Shown here piece by piece: positions 27,183 to 34,823 of a stretch of DNA of 64,000 nt (position 1 is the stretch's first letter; every line of letters starts with the position of its first letter). This DNA comes from Rhodobacteraceae bacterium (ex Bugula neritina AB1) (GTDB lineage Bacteria > Pseudomonadota > Alphaproteobacteria > Rhodobacterales > Rhodobacteraceae), in contig MDLF01000063.1 in assembly GCA_001730095.1 (NCBI GenBank), positions 186,001 through 250,000 on the forward strand, given 5' to 3'. Made by a program: the position numbers and the translations under genes. The notes below the pieces were generated by a model. It was not told the DNA's origin and made no database searches. It was given only the letters and a program-made list of their open reading frames with translations.

Positions 27183-28058
27183 ATGTTTGTTGCCACCCTG
27201 CTTTGCAATCCGGCCCACCCGGTGCTGGAGCCTGTGCTGATCGAATCGCTGCGCAATGCCTGGGGCGGCGGCGAGGCCGAATGGCTGGCTCTGGGCATTG
27301 CAGCGGAGTTTTCGTTGGAGCAGATGCCGGATAACCGCTGGGGCGTCTGGGACGACCTGCAGCAGATCGGCGTTGATCTGGTCATACAGGCATCTGAGGG
27401 GCGCAAAAAGAAGATGCTGCTGGCCGATATGGATTCCACCATGATCCAGCAGGAATGCATTGACGAGCTGGCCGAGGAGGCGGGTGTCGGTGCCCGGGTC
27501 AAAGAAATCACTGCGCGGGCGATGAACGGAGAATTGGACTTCGAAGGCGCGCTGACCGAACGGGTCGGGCTGCTGAAGGGGCTGCCGGAAACGGTCATTG
27601 CCAAGGTGCTGGCCGAACGAATCACCCTGATGCCTGGCGCCAGACGGCTGCTGGCCACGATGAAGGCGGACGATGCGTATGCGGCACTGGTCTCGGGCGG
27701 GTTCACGGCCTTTACCACACAGGTTGCGGCAGAGTTGGGGTTTGATGAAAACCGCGCTAACACCCTGCTGACTGAAGACGGTAAACTGACCGGCGACGCA
27801 GGCCGCCCGGTCCTGGGGCGAGAGGCCAAGGTGGAGGCTCTGCAACAAATCACCGCCCGGCTGGGAATCGCTGAGGCGGAAGTGATGGCTGTGGGGGACG
27901 GCGCCAATGATCTGGGCATGCTGAAACGTGCGGGTGCCGGAGTTGCCCTGCACGCCAAACCTTCCGTTGCAGCGGAATGTGATATCCGCATCAACCACGG
28001 CGACCTGACTGCTCTACTTTACATCCAGGGATATGCCCAAAACACCTTCAAGGGCTGA
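27183..28058 (+). CDS. serB: Phosphoserine phosphatase
   Basis: A 291-residue HAD-family enzyme for the last step of serine synthesis. The catalytic DMDST motif has the nucleophile at D82 and the acid at D84. SGGFTAFT, a Lys in the GREAKVEAL region and [10 protein letters not shown] complete the HAD motifs. The N-terminal 75 residues form the ACT-like extension common in proteobacterial SerB. I chose ATG 27183-27185 (GGAG upstream) over an ATG 12 codons earlier. It diverges from serC, so the three serine genes face away from a shared 279-nt spacer. Confidence 0.95.
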   Translation: MFVATLLCNPAHPVLEPVLIESLRNAWGGGEAEWLALGIAAEFSLEQMPDNRWGVWDDLQQIGVDLVIQASEGRKKKMLLADMDSTMIQQECIDELAEEAGVGARVKEITARAMNGELDFEGALTERVGLLKGLPETVIAKVLAERITLMPGARRLLATMKADDAYAALVSGGFTAFTTQVAAELGFDENRANTLLTEDGKLTGDAGRPVLGREAKVEALQQITARLGIAEAEVMAVGDGANDLGMLKRAGAGVALHAKPSVAAECDIRINHGDLTALLYIQGYAQNTFKG

Positions 28059-28137
28059 ACCTCTTTCGGATCCCTCAAAGAAGAAGCTCTCCCGCGCCCG
28101 CAGGTGCGGCTGCTGACACAGCCACCCCTTAGCGGCC

Positions 28138-28205
28138 TTGGGCCAGGCTCAGCGCCATGGGCGCTGAGCCTGGCCCAACGGGAGGAAACCTGTTCGCAGA
28201 ACAGG
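28138..28205. repeat. Long perfect inverted repeat with a second hairpin
   Basis: Positions 28138-28156 and 28160-28178 are perfect 19-nt inverted copies (TTGGGCCAGG...CCTGGCCCAA) around ATG. CCTGTTC-GCA-GAACAGG follows at 28189-28205. No T run follows on either strand, so this is not a standard terminator. The GGGAGGAAACC between the two hairpins and the 3-nt loop suggest a compact mobile-repeat or structured RNA element. The spacer is 264 nt between serB and an arsR-type gene. Confidence 0.6.
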
Positions 28206-28281
28206 CTGACGACGGGCGGGAGCACTTCGACTGCCTTCTTTGCACCTGACAGGGACCGACGGGCAGTCCGGACAGGGAAAT

Positions 28282-28317
28282 TTGACCTTTCGCTAATTAA
28301 CAAAATCATTAATAATG
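28282..28317 (+). promoter_or_regulatory. Candidate promoter and operator of the ArsR-type cassette
   Basis: TTGACC (28282-28287) could be a -35 box. An AT-rich tract follows and ends in the perfect palindrome CATTA-A-TAATG (28307-28317), five nt before the start codon. ArsR-type repressors usually bind such short AT-rich dyads over their own promoters. No second copy was found. Confidence 0.4.
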
Positions 28318-28322
28318 AAGGC

Positions 28323-28643
28323 ATGACACCGCTTCTGAAATCCTTTGCCGCCCTGTCGGACGGGACCCGCATGTCGATCGTCGATCAATTGATCACCCAG
28401 GGCGAGCTGCCTGCCGGTGACCTGGCCCCCGGCGCCGGAATCTCGGCGCCGGCAATCTCACGCCATCTGAAGGTGCTGCGCGAGGCCGGGCTGGTCAGCC
28501 AGCGAGTCGACGGCACCAAGCGGATGTATTCCGCCCGGCCGGAGGGGCTGCGGATGATTGCGGAATGGACGCATTCGCGCCGCGCCTTCTGGGAGGGCAG
28601 CCTGGACCGGCTGGAAGCGTCATTGATGGAGGATGGTGAATGA
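28323..28643 (+). CDS. ArsR family winged-helix regulator
   Basis: A 106-residue DNA-binding protein. Residues about 5-85 are a winged helix: LKSFAALSDGTRMSIVDQL, recognition helix AGISAPAISRHLKVLREAGLV, wing VDGTKRMYSA. No metal-binding Cys pair (such as CVC) is seen, so it is not a classical metal sensor. It resembles the SdpR-like ArsR proteins that accompany SRPBCC genes. Its TGA overlaps the start of the SRPBCC gene (ATGA). An upstream in-frame extension passes through the inverted repeat and is not coding. Confidence 0.9.
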   Translation: MTPLLKSFAALSDGTRMSIVDQLITQGELPAGDLAPGAGISAPAISRHLKVLREAGLVSQRVDGTKRMYSARPEGLRMIAEWTHSRRAFWEGSLDRLEASLMEDGE

Positions 28644-29077
28644 GCGGACTGCAGTTGCAGCGCATTTTTCCGGTCAGCCCGGAAAAACTGTTTGCCTGGG
28701 TCACCAACTCAGACAAGCTGCTGACATGGTGGGGGCCTGAAGGGGTCACCATTCCAGAGCATGAATTGGATCTCAGCCGCACCGGCCCCTGGCATTCGGT
28801 CATGCAGAACAGCGACGGGAAGCGTTTCCATGTTTCCGGCCAAGTCACCCATGTAGATGCACCAAAATCCGTCGGCTTCACATGGGCCTGGCATGATGAG
28901 GATGGTGTCCGCGGTTCCGAAAGCCATGTGACCTTCACTGTCACCGCCGCGCCAGGCGGCGCCATGCTGCTGATCGATCACCGCGATCTCGGGGATGGCG
29001 AGATTTCCGCACGTCACGAGCAGGGCTGGAGCTCCACCCTGCGCAAGCTGGAGGCACTGCTCGGCACTGTCTCGTGA
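28640..29077 (+). CDS. SRPBCC (AHSA1-like) domain protein
   Basis: A 145-residue single-domain protein of the START/Bet v1 superfamily. Family features are RIFPVSPEKLFAWVTNSDKLLTWWGPEGV at the N-terminus, DAPKSVGFTWAW in the middle and HEQGWSSTLRKLEALL as the C-terminal helix. These proteins bind hydrophobic ligands, and no enzyme role can be assigned. It is coupled to the ArsR-type regulator gene, a very common pairing, and is followed after 30 nt by a YciI-like gene. Confidence 0.88.
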   Translation: MSGLQLQRIFPVSPEKLFAWVTNSDKLLTWWGPEGVTIPEHELDLSRTGPWHSVMQNSDGKRFHVSGQVTHVDAPKSVGFTWAWHDEDGVRGSESHVTFTVTAAPGGAMLLIDHRDLGDGEISARHEQGWSSTLRKLEALLGTVS

Positions 29078-29107
29078 CCCGTCATACACAACAAAGGGAG
29101 AAGACCA

Positions 29108-29428
29108 ATGCCACAGTTCATTTTTGCGTATCACGGCGGCAAGACACCGGAAAACGAGGAAGAGGGCGCCAGGGTCATGCAGGCCTGGAAGTCCTGGTTC
29201 GAAGACATGGGCGATGCTGTCGCCATTCCCGGCAACCCGGTTGGAATGTCAAAGACAGTAAGCGTCTCGGGCGTGACTGATGACGGCGGCGCGAATCCGC
29301 TTGCCGGCTTTACTGTTGTGGAGGCAGCCGATCAGGATGCCGCTTGTGCAATGGCCAGAGGCTGCCCGATAGTCCTGGATGGCAGCGGATCAGTGGAAGT
29401 GGCCGAAGTGATCGAACTCGAAATGTGA
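29108..29428 (+). CDS. YciI-like (YCII/DGPF) protein
   Basis: A 106-residue protein of the dimeric alpha/beta-barrel superfamily. The N-terminal strand MPQFIFAYHGG and the segment MQAWKSWFEDMGDAVAIPGNPVGMS are typical of the DGPF group, as is the late FTVVEAADQDAACAMARGCPIV. Function is unknown in the family; some members are found with ECF sigma factors. GGGAGA lies 8-13 nt before the ATG. It ends the ArsR/SRPBCC unit and is followed by a terminator. Confidence 0.85.
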   Translation: MPQFIFAYHGGKTPENEEEGARVMQAWKSWFEDMGDAVAIPGNPVGMSKTVSVSGVTDDGGANPLAGFTVVEAADQDAACAMARGCPIVLDGSGSVEVAEVIELEM

Positions 29429-29433
29429 GAGAG

Positions 29434-29464
29434 TGCCCCGGGACATTTCCGGGGCATCTTGTTT
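29434..29464 (+). terminator. Rho-independent terminator after the YciI-like gene
   Basis: TGCCCCGG (29434-29441) pairs with CCGGGGCA (29449-29456), followed by TCTTGTTT. It begins 6 nt past the stop and touches the asparaginase stop codon on the other strand. Confidence 0.85.
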
Positions 29465-30462
29465 CAGAACAGCAGGTCCGCTGCGGGCCGGATCGAACCG
29501 CATTCCAGACCGCGGCGGCTGTAGAGCAGCTTGCTCATGTATTTTCCGGTTGCTGGGTGTTCTGCATCCAGAACACCCAGGCTGACCATCAGCGCAGCAA
29601 TGGCGCATTCGCTGGCGCGGGTTGTTCCGTCCGAGATCTTCAGCGCCACGCCCAGTTTCTGTTCCGGCAGAATGGCGATGAATACCGCTTCGGCCCCGGT
29701 CTTGATCGCAACCTTGCCACCCATGGCCCGCATCAGATTGGTGCAGCAGCGGGTTTCACCAGCCACAAGTTCGGGATGCGCGGTCATTGCTGCAACCAGC
29801 TGCCGCGCGGCTTCGGACGGCCGGTCGGAGCGGTCTGAAGCACTCGCAAACCAGGCCATTGCACGAGCCAGCCCGGTGACGGTAGTGGCAAAGTTCGGCG
29901 CTGAGCAACCGTCGATACCATAGCCGGGACTGTCCTGGCCGGTGGTTTCTTCAAACGCAGCCAGGCAGGCCTGCTGCACTGGATGGTCGACTTCGATATA
30001 TTCCGCGCCACCACCCAGAAACTGGTTCAACGTCAGAAAACCCGCGTGCTTGCCGGAGCAGTTGTTGTGAACCTGGCACGGGCTGTTGTCGGTCTTGATC
30101 AGCTCATTGCGGGCCGGGATGTCGTCCGGCAACTGCGAGCCACAGCGGAAGTCGTCGTCTCCCAGACCCAGCTGGCCCAGCCAGGTGTTCACCCGGTCCG
30201 TGTGGATATGGGCGCCGTTGTGGGAAGCACAGGCCAGCGCCAGCTGTTCAGAAGTCAGCCCGTAGCGCGCAGCAGCGCCGGACGTGATCAGCGGCAGCGC
30301 CTGGATCATCTTGGCTGAGCTGCGAGGATAGATCACTGCATCCGGATCGCCCCAGCTGCGCACCACCTGGCCGCTGCTGTCACAGATGACAGCATGGCCA
30401 AGATGCAGGCTTTCCAGAAGCGGGCCGCGCCAGACTTCTGCCATGGGCACAGGATTCGGCAT
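29464..30462 (-). CDS. Class 3 (Rhizobium etli type) L-asparaginase
   Basis: A 332-residue enzyme hydrolysing asparagine to aspartate and ammonia. It belongs to the family unrelated to E. coli AnsA/B. Residues matching the characterised R. etli enzyme are in place: the S48-x-x-K51 motif (RSSAKM), S80 (ASHNG), and C135 with K138 (NCSGKHAGF) plus C186 (GCSAPNF), which make the zinc site there. No signal peptide, so cytoplasmic. The ATG at 30460-30462 follows AAGGGGAAG; 19 upstream codons are open but lack a ribosome site. It diverges from an IalB-like gene. Confidence 0.9.
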   Translation of the reverse strand: MPNPVPMAEVWRGPLLESLHLGHAVICDSSGQVVRSWGDPDAVIYPRSSAKMIQALPLITSGAAARYGLTSEQLALACASHNGAHIHTDRVNTWLGQLGLGDDDFRCGSQLPDDIPARNELIKTDNSPCQVHNNCSGKHAGFLTLNQFLGGGAEYIEVDHPVQQACLAAFEETTGQDSPGYGIDGCSAPNFATTVTGLARAMAWFASASDRSDRPSEAARQLVAAMTAHPELVAGETRCCTNLMRAMGGKVAIKTGAEAVFIAILPEQKLGVALKISDGTTRASECAIAALMVSLGVLDAEHPATGKYMSKLLYSRRGLECGSIRPAADLLF

Positions 30463-30653
30463 TTTCTTCCCCTTCGTCTTTGCGTGCGGATTTCTGGGCG
30501 AAATCCTGCCAAAACACACTTTCGCCCGTGGTGCTAGTTACGTTAGTGTGCTTGTGTAGCGCAAGCGAGGGGATCGGGACCAGATGGCGGACGAACGCTG
30601 CGGGCCCTTGGCTTGGTTTGAGGTATGAAAGAACAGTCTTGGAGTCGGGACAA

Positions 30654-31184
30654 ATGGCATTGAAACTCGCCCGCGTAGCTGCGGGCCTGTGTCTGGCAGC
30701 ATTGGCAACCGCAGCAACTGCACAGGAAACGTCGAACAACCGGGTTGCGGCCAAGGTGGATTGGAGCGTTTTCGAGGGCAATGACCCGAATGAATGCTGG
30801 GGAGTTTCCGCGCCAAAGGAAACCGTGAATACCCGTGACGGCCGTGTCGTGGCCGTGCGCCGCAGCGAGATCCAGCTGTTTGTCACTTACCGCAGCAGCG
30901 ATGCACCCAAGGGCGAGATCAGCTTCACTGGCGGCTATCCTTTTGCACCCGGTTCCACCGTGAACATGGGAATCGGAGAATCCGAGTTTGAACTGTTCAC
31001 CGAAGGCGAATGGGCTTGGCCGGCCACTCCGGCGGATGACGCCAAGATCATCACTGCGATGAAACGGGGCGCCAGCGCTGTCATGACAGCACGATCGGCA
31101 CGGGGAACTCAGACCAAGGACACTTTCTCGCTGCTGGGCTTTACCGCCGCGGTGGAAGATGCGGAGAAGCGCTGCAGCAAGTAA
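30654..31184 (+). CDS. Invasion-associated locus B family exported protein
   Basis: A 176-residue protein with a signal peptide (cleavage after about ATAQ at 24). The mature part fits the IalB family: DWSVFEGNDPNECWGVSAPKE at the start, a central beta-rich part, and FSLLGFTAAVEDAEKRC at the end, with two Cys that could pair in the periplasm. In Bartonella IalB affects red-cell invasion, but in free-living bacteria the role is unknown. GGAG lies 9 nt before ATG 30654-30656. It is monocistronic with its own terminator. Confidence 0.85.
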   Translation: MALKLARVAAGLCLAALATAATAQETSNNRVAAKVDWSVFEGNDPNECWGVSAPKETVNTRDGRVVAVRRSEIQLFVTYRSSDAPKGEISFTGGYPFAPGSTVNMGIGESEFELFTEGEWAWPATPADDAKIITAMKRGASAVMTARSARGTQTKDTFSLLGFTAAVEDAEKRCSK

Positions 31185-31206
31185 GCCTGCAGGCAGAAAT
31201 CAGACC

Positions 31207-31238
31207 AAACCCCGGTTCGCGCCGGGGTTTTCTTGTTC
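31207..31238 (+). terminator. Rho-independent terminator after the IalB-like gene
   Basis: AAACCCCGG (31207-31215) pairs with CCGGGGTTT (31222-31230) around TTCGCG, followed by TCTTGTT. Confidence 0.88.
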
Positions 31239-31282
31239 TAAGCATGCAAGCTGCGTAGCATGGCGGTCAGGAGGTGACTGCC

Positions 31283-31678
31283 ATGCAACATCCGGCAATT
31301 CTTCAACCCGCCTGCCTTGCGGTGATGTTTCTAACCCTTCCTGCTTTTGCTGATCCGGCACTGGAATGTGGCCAGGGCAGCCAGGAGGAAATCGGATCCT
31401 GTGTTGCTAATGGCGAAGAAGGGGTCGAAGCGGCGTTGCTCAATGCGCTGGAGGCCGCCATGGTTTCCGCAGCCGAACAGGACAACAGCTTTGGCGGCAC
31501 CGAAGTAGAAGCGGCTTTGATGGAAAGCCAGACTGCATGGGAGGCATTCCGGGCCGCCCATTGCGCCTTTGCCGGCGCAGTGCACCCGGTACGGGAAGAT
31601 GCAGGGATTGCGACGCGGGCCTGCTGGACAACATTGGGCCGGGCCCGCGTCCGGGAACTGGTGCGTTTTGCCAAATAG
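31283..31678 (+). CDS. LprI-like (DUF1311) exported protein
   Basis: A 131-residue protein with a signal peptide (cleavage after about PAFA). The mature part has four Cys and the family pattern CGQGSQEEIGSCVANGE followed by MESQTAWEAFRAAHCAFAG and a final CWTTLGRARVREL, as in LprI/DUF1311 proteins, some of which inhibit lysozyme. Here the function is not established. The frame also opens at a GTG three codons earlier, but AGGAGG (31269-31274) is at the right distance for ATG 31283-31285. Monocistronic. Confidence 0.82.
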   Translation: MQHPAILQPACLAVMFLTLPAFADPALECGQGSQEEIGSCVANGEEGVEAALLNALEAAMVSAAEQDNSFGGTEVEAALMESQTAWEAFRAAHCAFAGAVHPVREDAGIATRACWTTLGRARVRELVRFAK

Positions 31679-31784
31679 CACCCGCCTAGCCACATCCCCG
31701 GCTGGTCCAGCCAGGATTCCTTTTGATCTTCCGGCGAAATCCTATATAGAGCCGCATCTGCCCTCCAGCATCCGAGTCTAAACC

Positions 31785-32972
31785 ATGACCGCCAGCGCGC
31801 CGATCACCCAGGACGTAATGACCCTGCCCCGGAAAGACCCCGAGGGCGGCAAGATCAACCTTGTGGGCCTGACCCGCGAACGCATGCGCGAAGTGCTGAT
31901 CGAGCACGGCACGCCGGAAAAGCAGGCCAAAATGCGGGTCGGCCAGATCTGGCAGTGGATCTACCAATGGGGCAAGCGCGAGTTCGCGGATATGACCAAC
32001 CTGGCCAAAGCCTATCGGGCGCAGCTGGCGGAGACATTCGAGATCCGCATTCCCGAAGTGGTGAGCAAACAGGTTTCAACCGATGGCACCCGCAAGTATC
32101 TGGTGCGTATCAATGGCGGCCATGAGGTTGAAGTCGTCTATATCCCCGAGGATGACCGAGGCACCCTGTGCATCTCCTCTCAGGTGGGCTGCACTCTCAC
32201 CTGTTCCTTCTGCCACACCGGCACCCAGAAGCTGGTACGCAACCTTACTCCGGCTGAAATCGTCGGCCAGGTGATGATGGCGCGCGACGATCTGGAAGAA
32301 TGGCCGGTACCGGGCGCGCCCAAGGAGGAAACCCGGCTGCTGTCGAACATCGTGCTGATGGGCATGGGCGAGCCCCTGTACAACTTTGACAACGTCCGGG
32401 ATGCGATGAAGATTGCGATGGACCCCGAGGGGATTTCGCTGTCTCGCCGCCGCATTACATTGTCCACCTCGGGCGTGGTGCCCGAGATTGCCCGCACGGC
32501 ACAGGAAATCGGCTGCCTGCTGGCGATTTCCTTCCACGCCACCACCAATGAAACACGCGACATGCTGGTGCCGATCAACAAGCGTTGGAACATCGATCAG
32601 CTGCTGCAGGCCCTGGCGGATTACCCGAAGGTTTCCAATTCAGAGCGGATCACCTTTGAATATGTGATGCTGGACGGGGTGAACGACACCGATGAGGACG
32701 CGCACCGGCTGATTGACCATATCAAGCGCTACAACATCCCGGCCAAAATCAACCTCATTCCGTTCAACGAATGGCCTGGAAGCCCCTACAAGCGGTCTTC
32801 CAACAACCGCATCCGGGCGTTTGCCAACATCATTTATCAGGCAGGCTATGCCTCACCGATCCGCAAGACCAGGGGCGATGACATCATGGCTGCCTGTGGC
32901 CAGCTGAAATCGGCAACCGAACGCGCCCGCAAAAGCCGCAAACAGATCGAGGCCGAAGCCGGGTTGAAATAA
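31785..32972 (+). CDS. rlmN: 23S rRNA (A2503-C2)/tRNA (A37-C2) methyltransferase
   Basis: A 395-residue radical-SAM enzyme that methylates adenine C2 in 23S rRNA and some tRNAs. The iron-sulfur ligands are C136-x3-C140-x2-C143 ([12 protein letters not shown]). A catalytic Cys is expected in the C-terminal MAACGQL segment, and the N-terminal helical domain contains [25 protein letters not shown] and [12 protein letters not shown] are family motifs. Length is slightly above the E. coli protein because of small insertions. It is a single gene with a weak ribosome site. Confidence 0.97.
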   Translation: MTASAPITQDVMTLPRKDPEGGKINLVGLTRERMREVLIEHGTPEKQAKMRVGQIWQWIYQWGKREFADMTNLAKAYRAQLAETFEIRIPEVVSKQVSTDGTRKYLVRINGGHEVEVVYIPEDDRGTLCISSQVGCTLTCSFCHTGTQKLVRNLTPAEIVGQVMMARDDLEEWPVPGAPKEETRLLSNIVLMGMGEPLYNFDNVRDAMKIAMDPEGISLSRRRITLSTSGVVPEIARTAQEIGCLLAISFHATTNETRDMLVPINKRWNIDQLLQALADYPKVSNSERITFEYVMLDGVNDTDEDAHRLIDHIKRYNIPAKINLIPFNEWPGSPYKRSSNNRIRAFANIIYQAGYASPIRKTRGDDIMAACGQLKSATERARKSRKQIEAEAGLK

Positions 32973-33011
32973 CCTGGCTTCGCCTCCCGCGCGGCAGGAT
33001 TCCCAGCTTCC

Positions 33012-34253
33012 TTAACTGAAAATGAAATCGTCAGCAGTCAGCTCTCCGGTGTATCCGGTGAGCTCAATGTCGTGATTGCCATAGTAGTTGATCAGCGTGT
33101 TGCCGTTCTGCTGAGTGATCGTCAGGTCGCTGAAACTGTCAGGAATAGAACCGGAAATTTCGATCCGGTCGCTGCCAGTACCGAAATCCGTAATTCGGTT
33201 CTGTTCCCAGTAGTCGGCAGAAACGAAGACAAAAACATCGGCGTGCTTACCACCTGTCAAAACATCGGATCCGGCTCCGCCAACCAGATAATCCTGACCA
33301 AGGCCGCCACGGAGGATGTCATCACCGTTGCCGCCATAAAGCCAGTCTCTTCCGCCATTGCCATAGAGTATGTCATTCTCGCCGTTCCGGCCAGAATAGA
33401 CACCTTCGTCCACGCCGCCGATGAGGGTATCTGCACCGCGCCCCCCTTTCAGCGTGTCTTCTCCGTAGCCTCCAAGGACATGGTCCTCACCGCGCCCTCC
33501 TGACAAAACGTCATCAGCTTCACGCCCTTTGACCGTATCATTCCCGGCAAAGGCGTAAACCCTGGTATCCTGACCCGTTGCCAGAACAATCTCCGACCGA
33601 CCGCTGGCCTTGATGACAACTTCGCCGCTGCTGTTGACGTAGGTGTTCCAACCCTGGCCCCCTTCTGCATCTCCATAGAGATGCTGCAGGGCTTCGGCAT
33701 CCAATTCCCCCAGTTCCGTCACGTTGTATCCACCGTAGGTATACGTCATGACTGTATGGGCCTGATCGTCCAAGTGATCGGCCAAGGTATGGTCACCATC
33801 ATGTGGATGTTCCAGCCCCACGGCATGACCGATCTCATGCAGGACTGTCTCATATCCGTAGGTGCCCGGCGCCATGCTGCTGCTTTCAATCGCCAGATCG
33901 CCGTTCCCGGTGTAATAGTCACTGGCCCAGGCATAGTTTGCCCAGCCGGCGGCTGAACCGCCGTCGTAACCGAACACATCAATCATCGCTGGGCTGTCGA
34001 TCTCGACGAAAATCAGGCCCGAGATCTCTTCATATTCGGCAAGAGCCTGTCGGAAATAACTGCGCTGGCTATTGTTAAAAGACCAGTAGCTGGTTGCGCC
34101 GTAGGGATCATCGGCCACATCGTCCAGTTCGCCGCTGCCAACAAAGCTGTATGTCACCACAGTCTGAGTACCCAGTTGAACCTGGCTGTTCCAACGGTAA
34201 TTGCTGTTCGAAGTATAGGCCAGAAGCGCCGTATAGTCTTCAACTTCGGACAT
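33012..34253 (-). CDS. Secreted M10 (serralysin-like) metalloprotease with RTX repeats
   Basis: A 413-residue protein. Residues about 30-200 form a metzincin catalytic domain: zinc motif HEIGHAVGLEH (H139, E140, H143, H149) and the Met-turn with M169. Residues about 240-350 hold several glycine/aspartate nonapeptide repeats (GGxGxDxLx type, for example LYGGNGDDILRGG) that bind calcium. The C-terminus ends in a short hydrophobic block typical of type I secretion signals, and there is no N-terminal signal peptide. No type I secretion genes lie nearby, so export must use a transporter elsewhere. ATG 34251-34253 follows GGAGGGA; an in-frame start eight codons upstream is less likely. Confidence 0.9.
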   Translation of the reverse strand: MSEVEDYTALLAYTSNSNYRWNSQVQLGTQTVVTYSFVGSGELDDVADDPYGATSYWSFNNSQRSYFRQALAEYEEISGLIFVEIDSPAMIDVFGYDGGSAAGWANYAWASDYYTGNGDLAIESSSMAPGTYGYETVLHEIGHAVGLEHPHDGDHTLADHLDDQAHTVMTYTYGGYNVTELGELDAEALQHLYGDAEGGQGWNTYVNSSGEVVIKASGRSEIVLATGQDTRVYAFAGNDTVKGREADDVLSGGRGEDHVLGGYGEDTLKGGRGADTLIGGVDEGVYSGRNGENDILYGNGGRDWLYGGNGDDILRGGLGQDYLVGGAGSDVLTGGKHADVFVFVSADYWEQNRITDFGTGSDRIEISGSIPDSFSDLTITQQNGNTLINYYGNHDIELTGYTGELTADDFIFS

Positions 34254-34589
34254 CGGGTCCCTCCACTTTTCCACCACTGGTAAGTTTTTGTTTGGGAATG
34301 TGGCTAAGATTGGCCGATTTTCGGGTGCAACCGGCGCAAGCAGAAGAGACTTTTCGGTAAATCGTTAGTTTCGGCGCATCCCTGAACAGGGAAAAACCCG
34401 GCTGTTCCTCCCGGAGCCAGGCCGTCTGCCCAATGAATACTTGATTGCTAGCAATGTTTTATTTCAACAGGCTCGGATTTCACCGCAGCACAGGCTGCCC
34501 CATTTTTTCCCAGATCCGGCTCAATTTCCGCCACTTGGAACAAACAGTTTCCAGATTACAGACAATTCAATTTTCGAAAGGAATCGCAA
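34254..34589. promoter_or_regulatory. Divergent spacer with a 12-bp palindrome
   Basis: The 336-nt spacer between the protease and a small gene contains no credible gene. It is richer in AT than the flanks. ATTGCTAGCAAT at 34444-34455 is a perfect 12-bp palindrome, about 190 nt from the protease start and 135 nt from the small gene. A looser inverted repeat GAACAG...CTGTTC lies around 34385-34408. Either could be an operator; no regulator is indicated. Confidence 0.35.
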
Positions 34590-34799
34590 ATGGCACCGAT
34601 GGAACACAAAACTGCCCCGTTAGACCCAGGTGTCCTGGATCTGATCCGCAATGAACGCCAAAAGGCGCTGAGCCCGCGCGAGTGGCAATTTCGCCTGCGC
34701 GGCTACGGCTATGCAGTGAAAAAGGTAGATGGCGCGCAGGTCCTGACCCAGCTGACGACTGGAGAAGAAATGGGAACATTGCCGCTGGAATTTTCATAA
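34590..34799 (+). CDS. Small conserved-looking protein of unknown function
   Basis: A 69-residue protein with no signal or membrane segment. The N-terminal half is charged (EHKTAPLDPGVLDLIRNERQ); the second half, WQFRLRGYGYAVKKVDGAQVLTQL-TGEEMGTLPLEF, looks like a short beta-rich fold. I do not recognise a named family. AAAGGAA lies 8 nt before the start at 34590, and codon use matches neighbouring genes, so it is probably real. A second ATG three codons in is also possible. Confidence 0.65.
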   Translation: MAPMEHKTAPLDPGVLDLIRNERQKALSPREWQFRLRGYGYAVKKVDGAQVLTQLTTGEEMGTLPLEFS

Positions 34800-34823
34800 T
34801 CCAGCGGCCCCTGCAGCCAGTGT

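Noticed and set aside
25749-27998. serC read as a 749-residue protein
   Set aside because: The first 365 codons are antisense to serB; the ATG at 26903 has a good ribosome site and gives the normal size.
33012-34253. RTX region as a nucleotide tandem repeat or CRISPR
   Set aside because: The repetition is at protein level (Gly/Asp nonapeptides); the DNA units are diverged and in frame.
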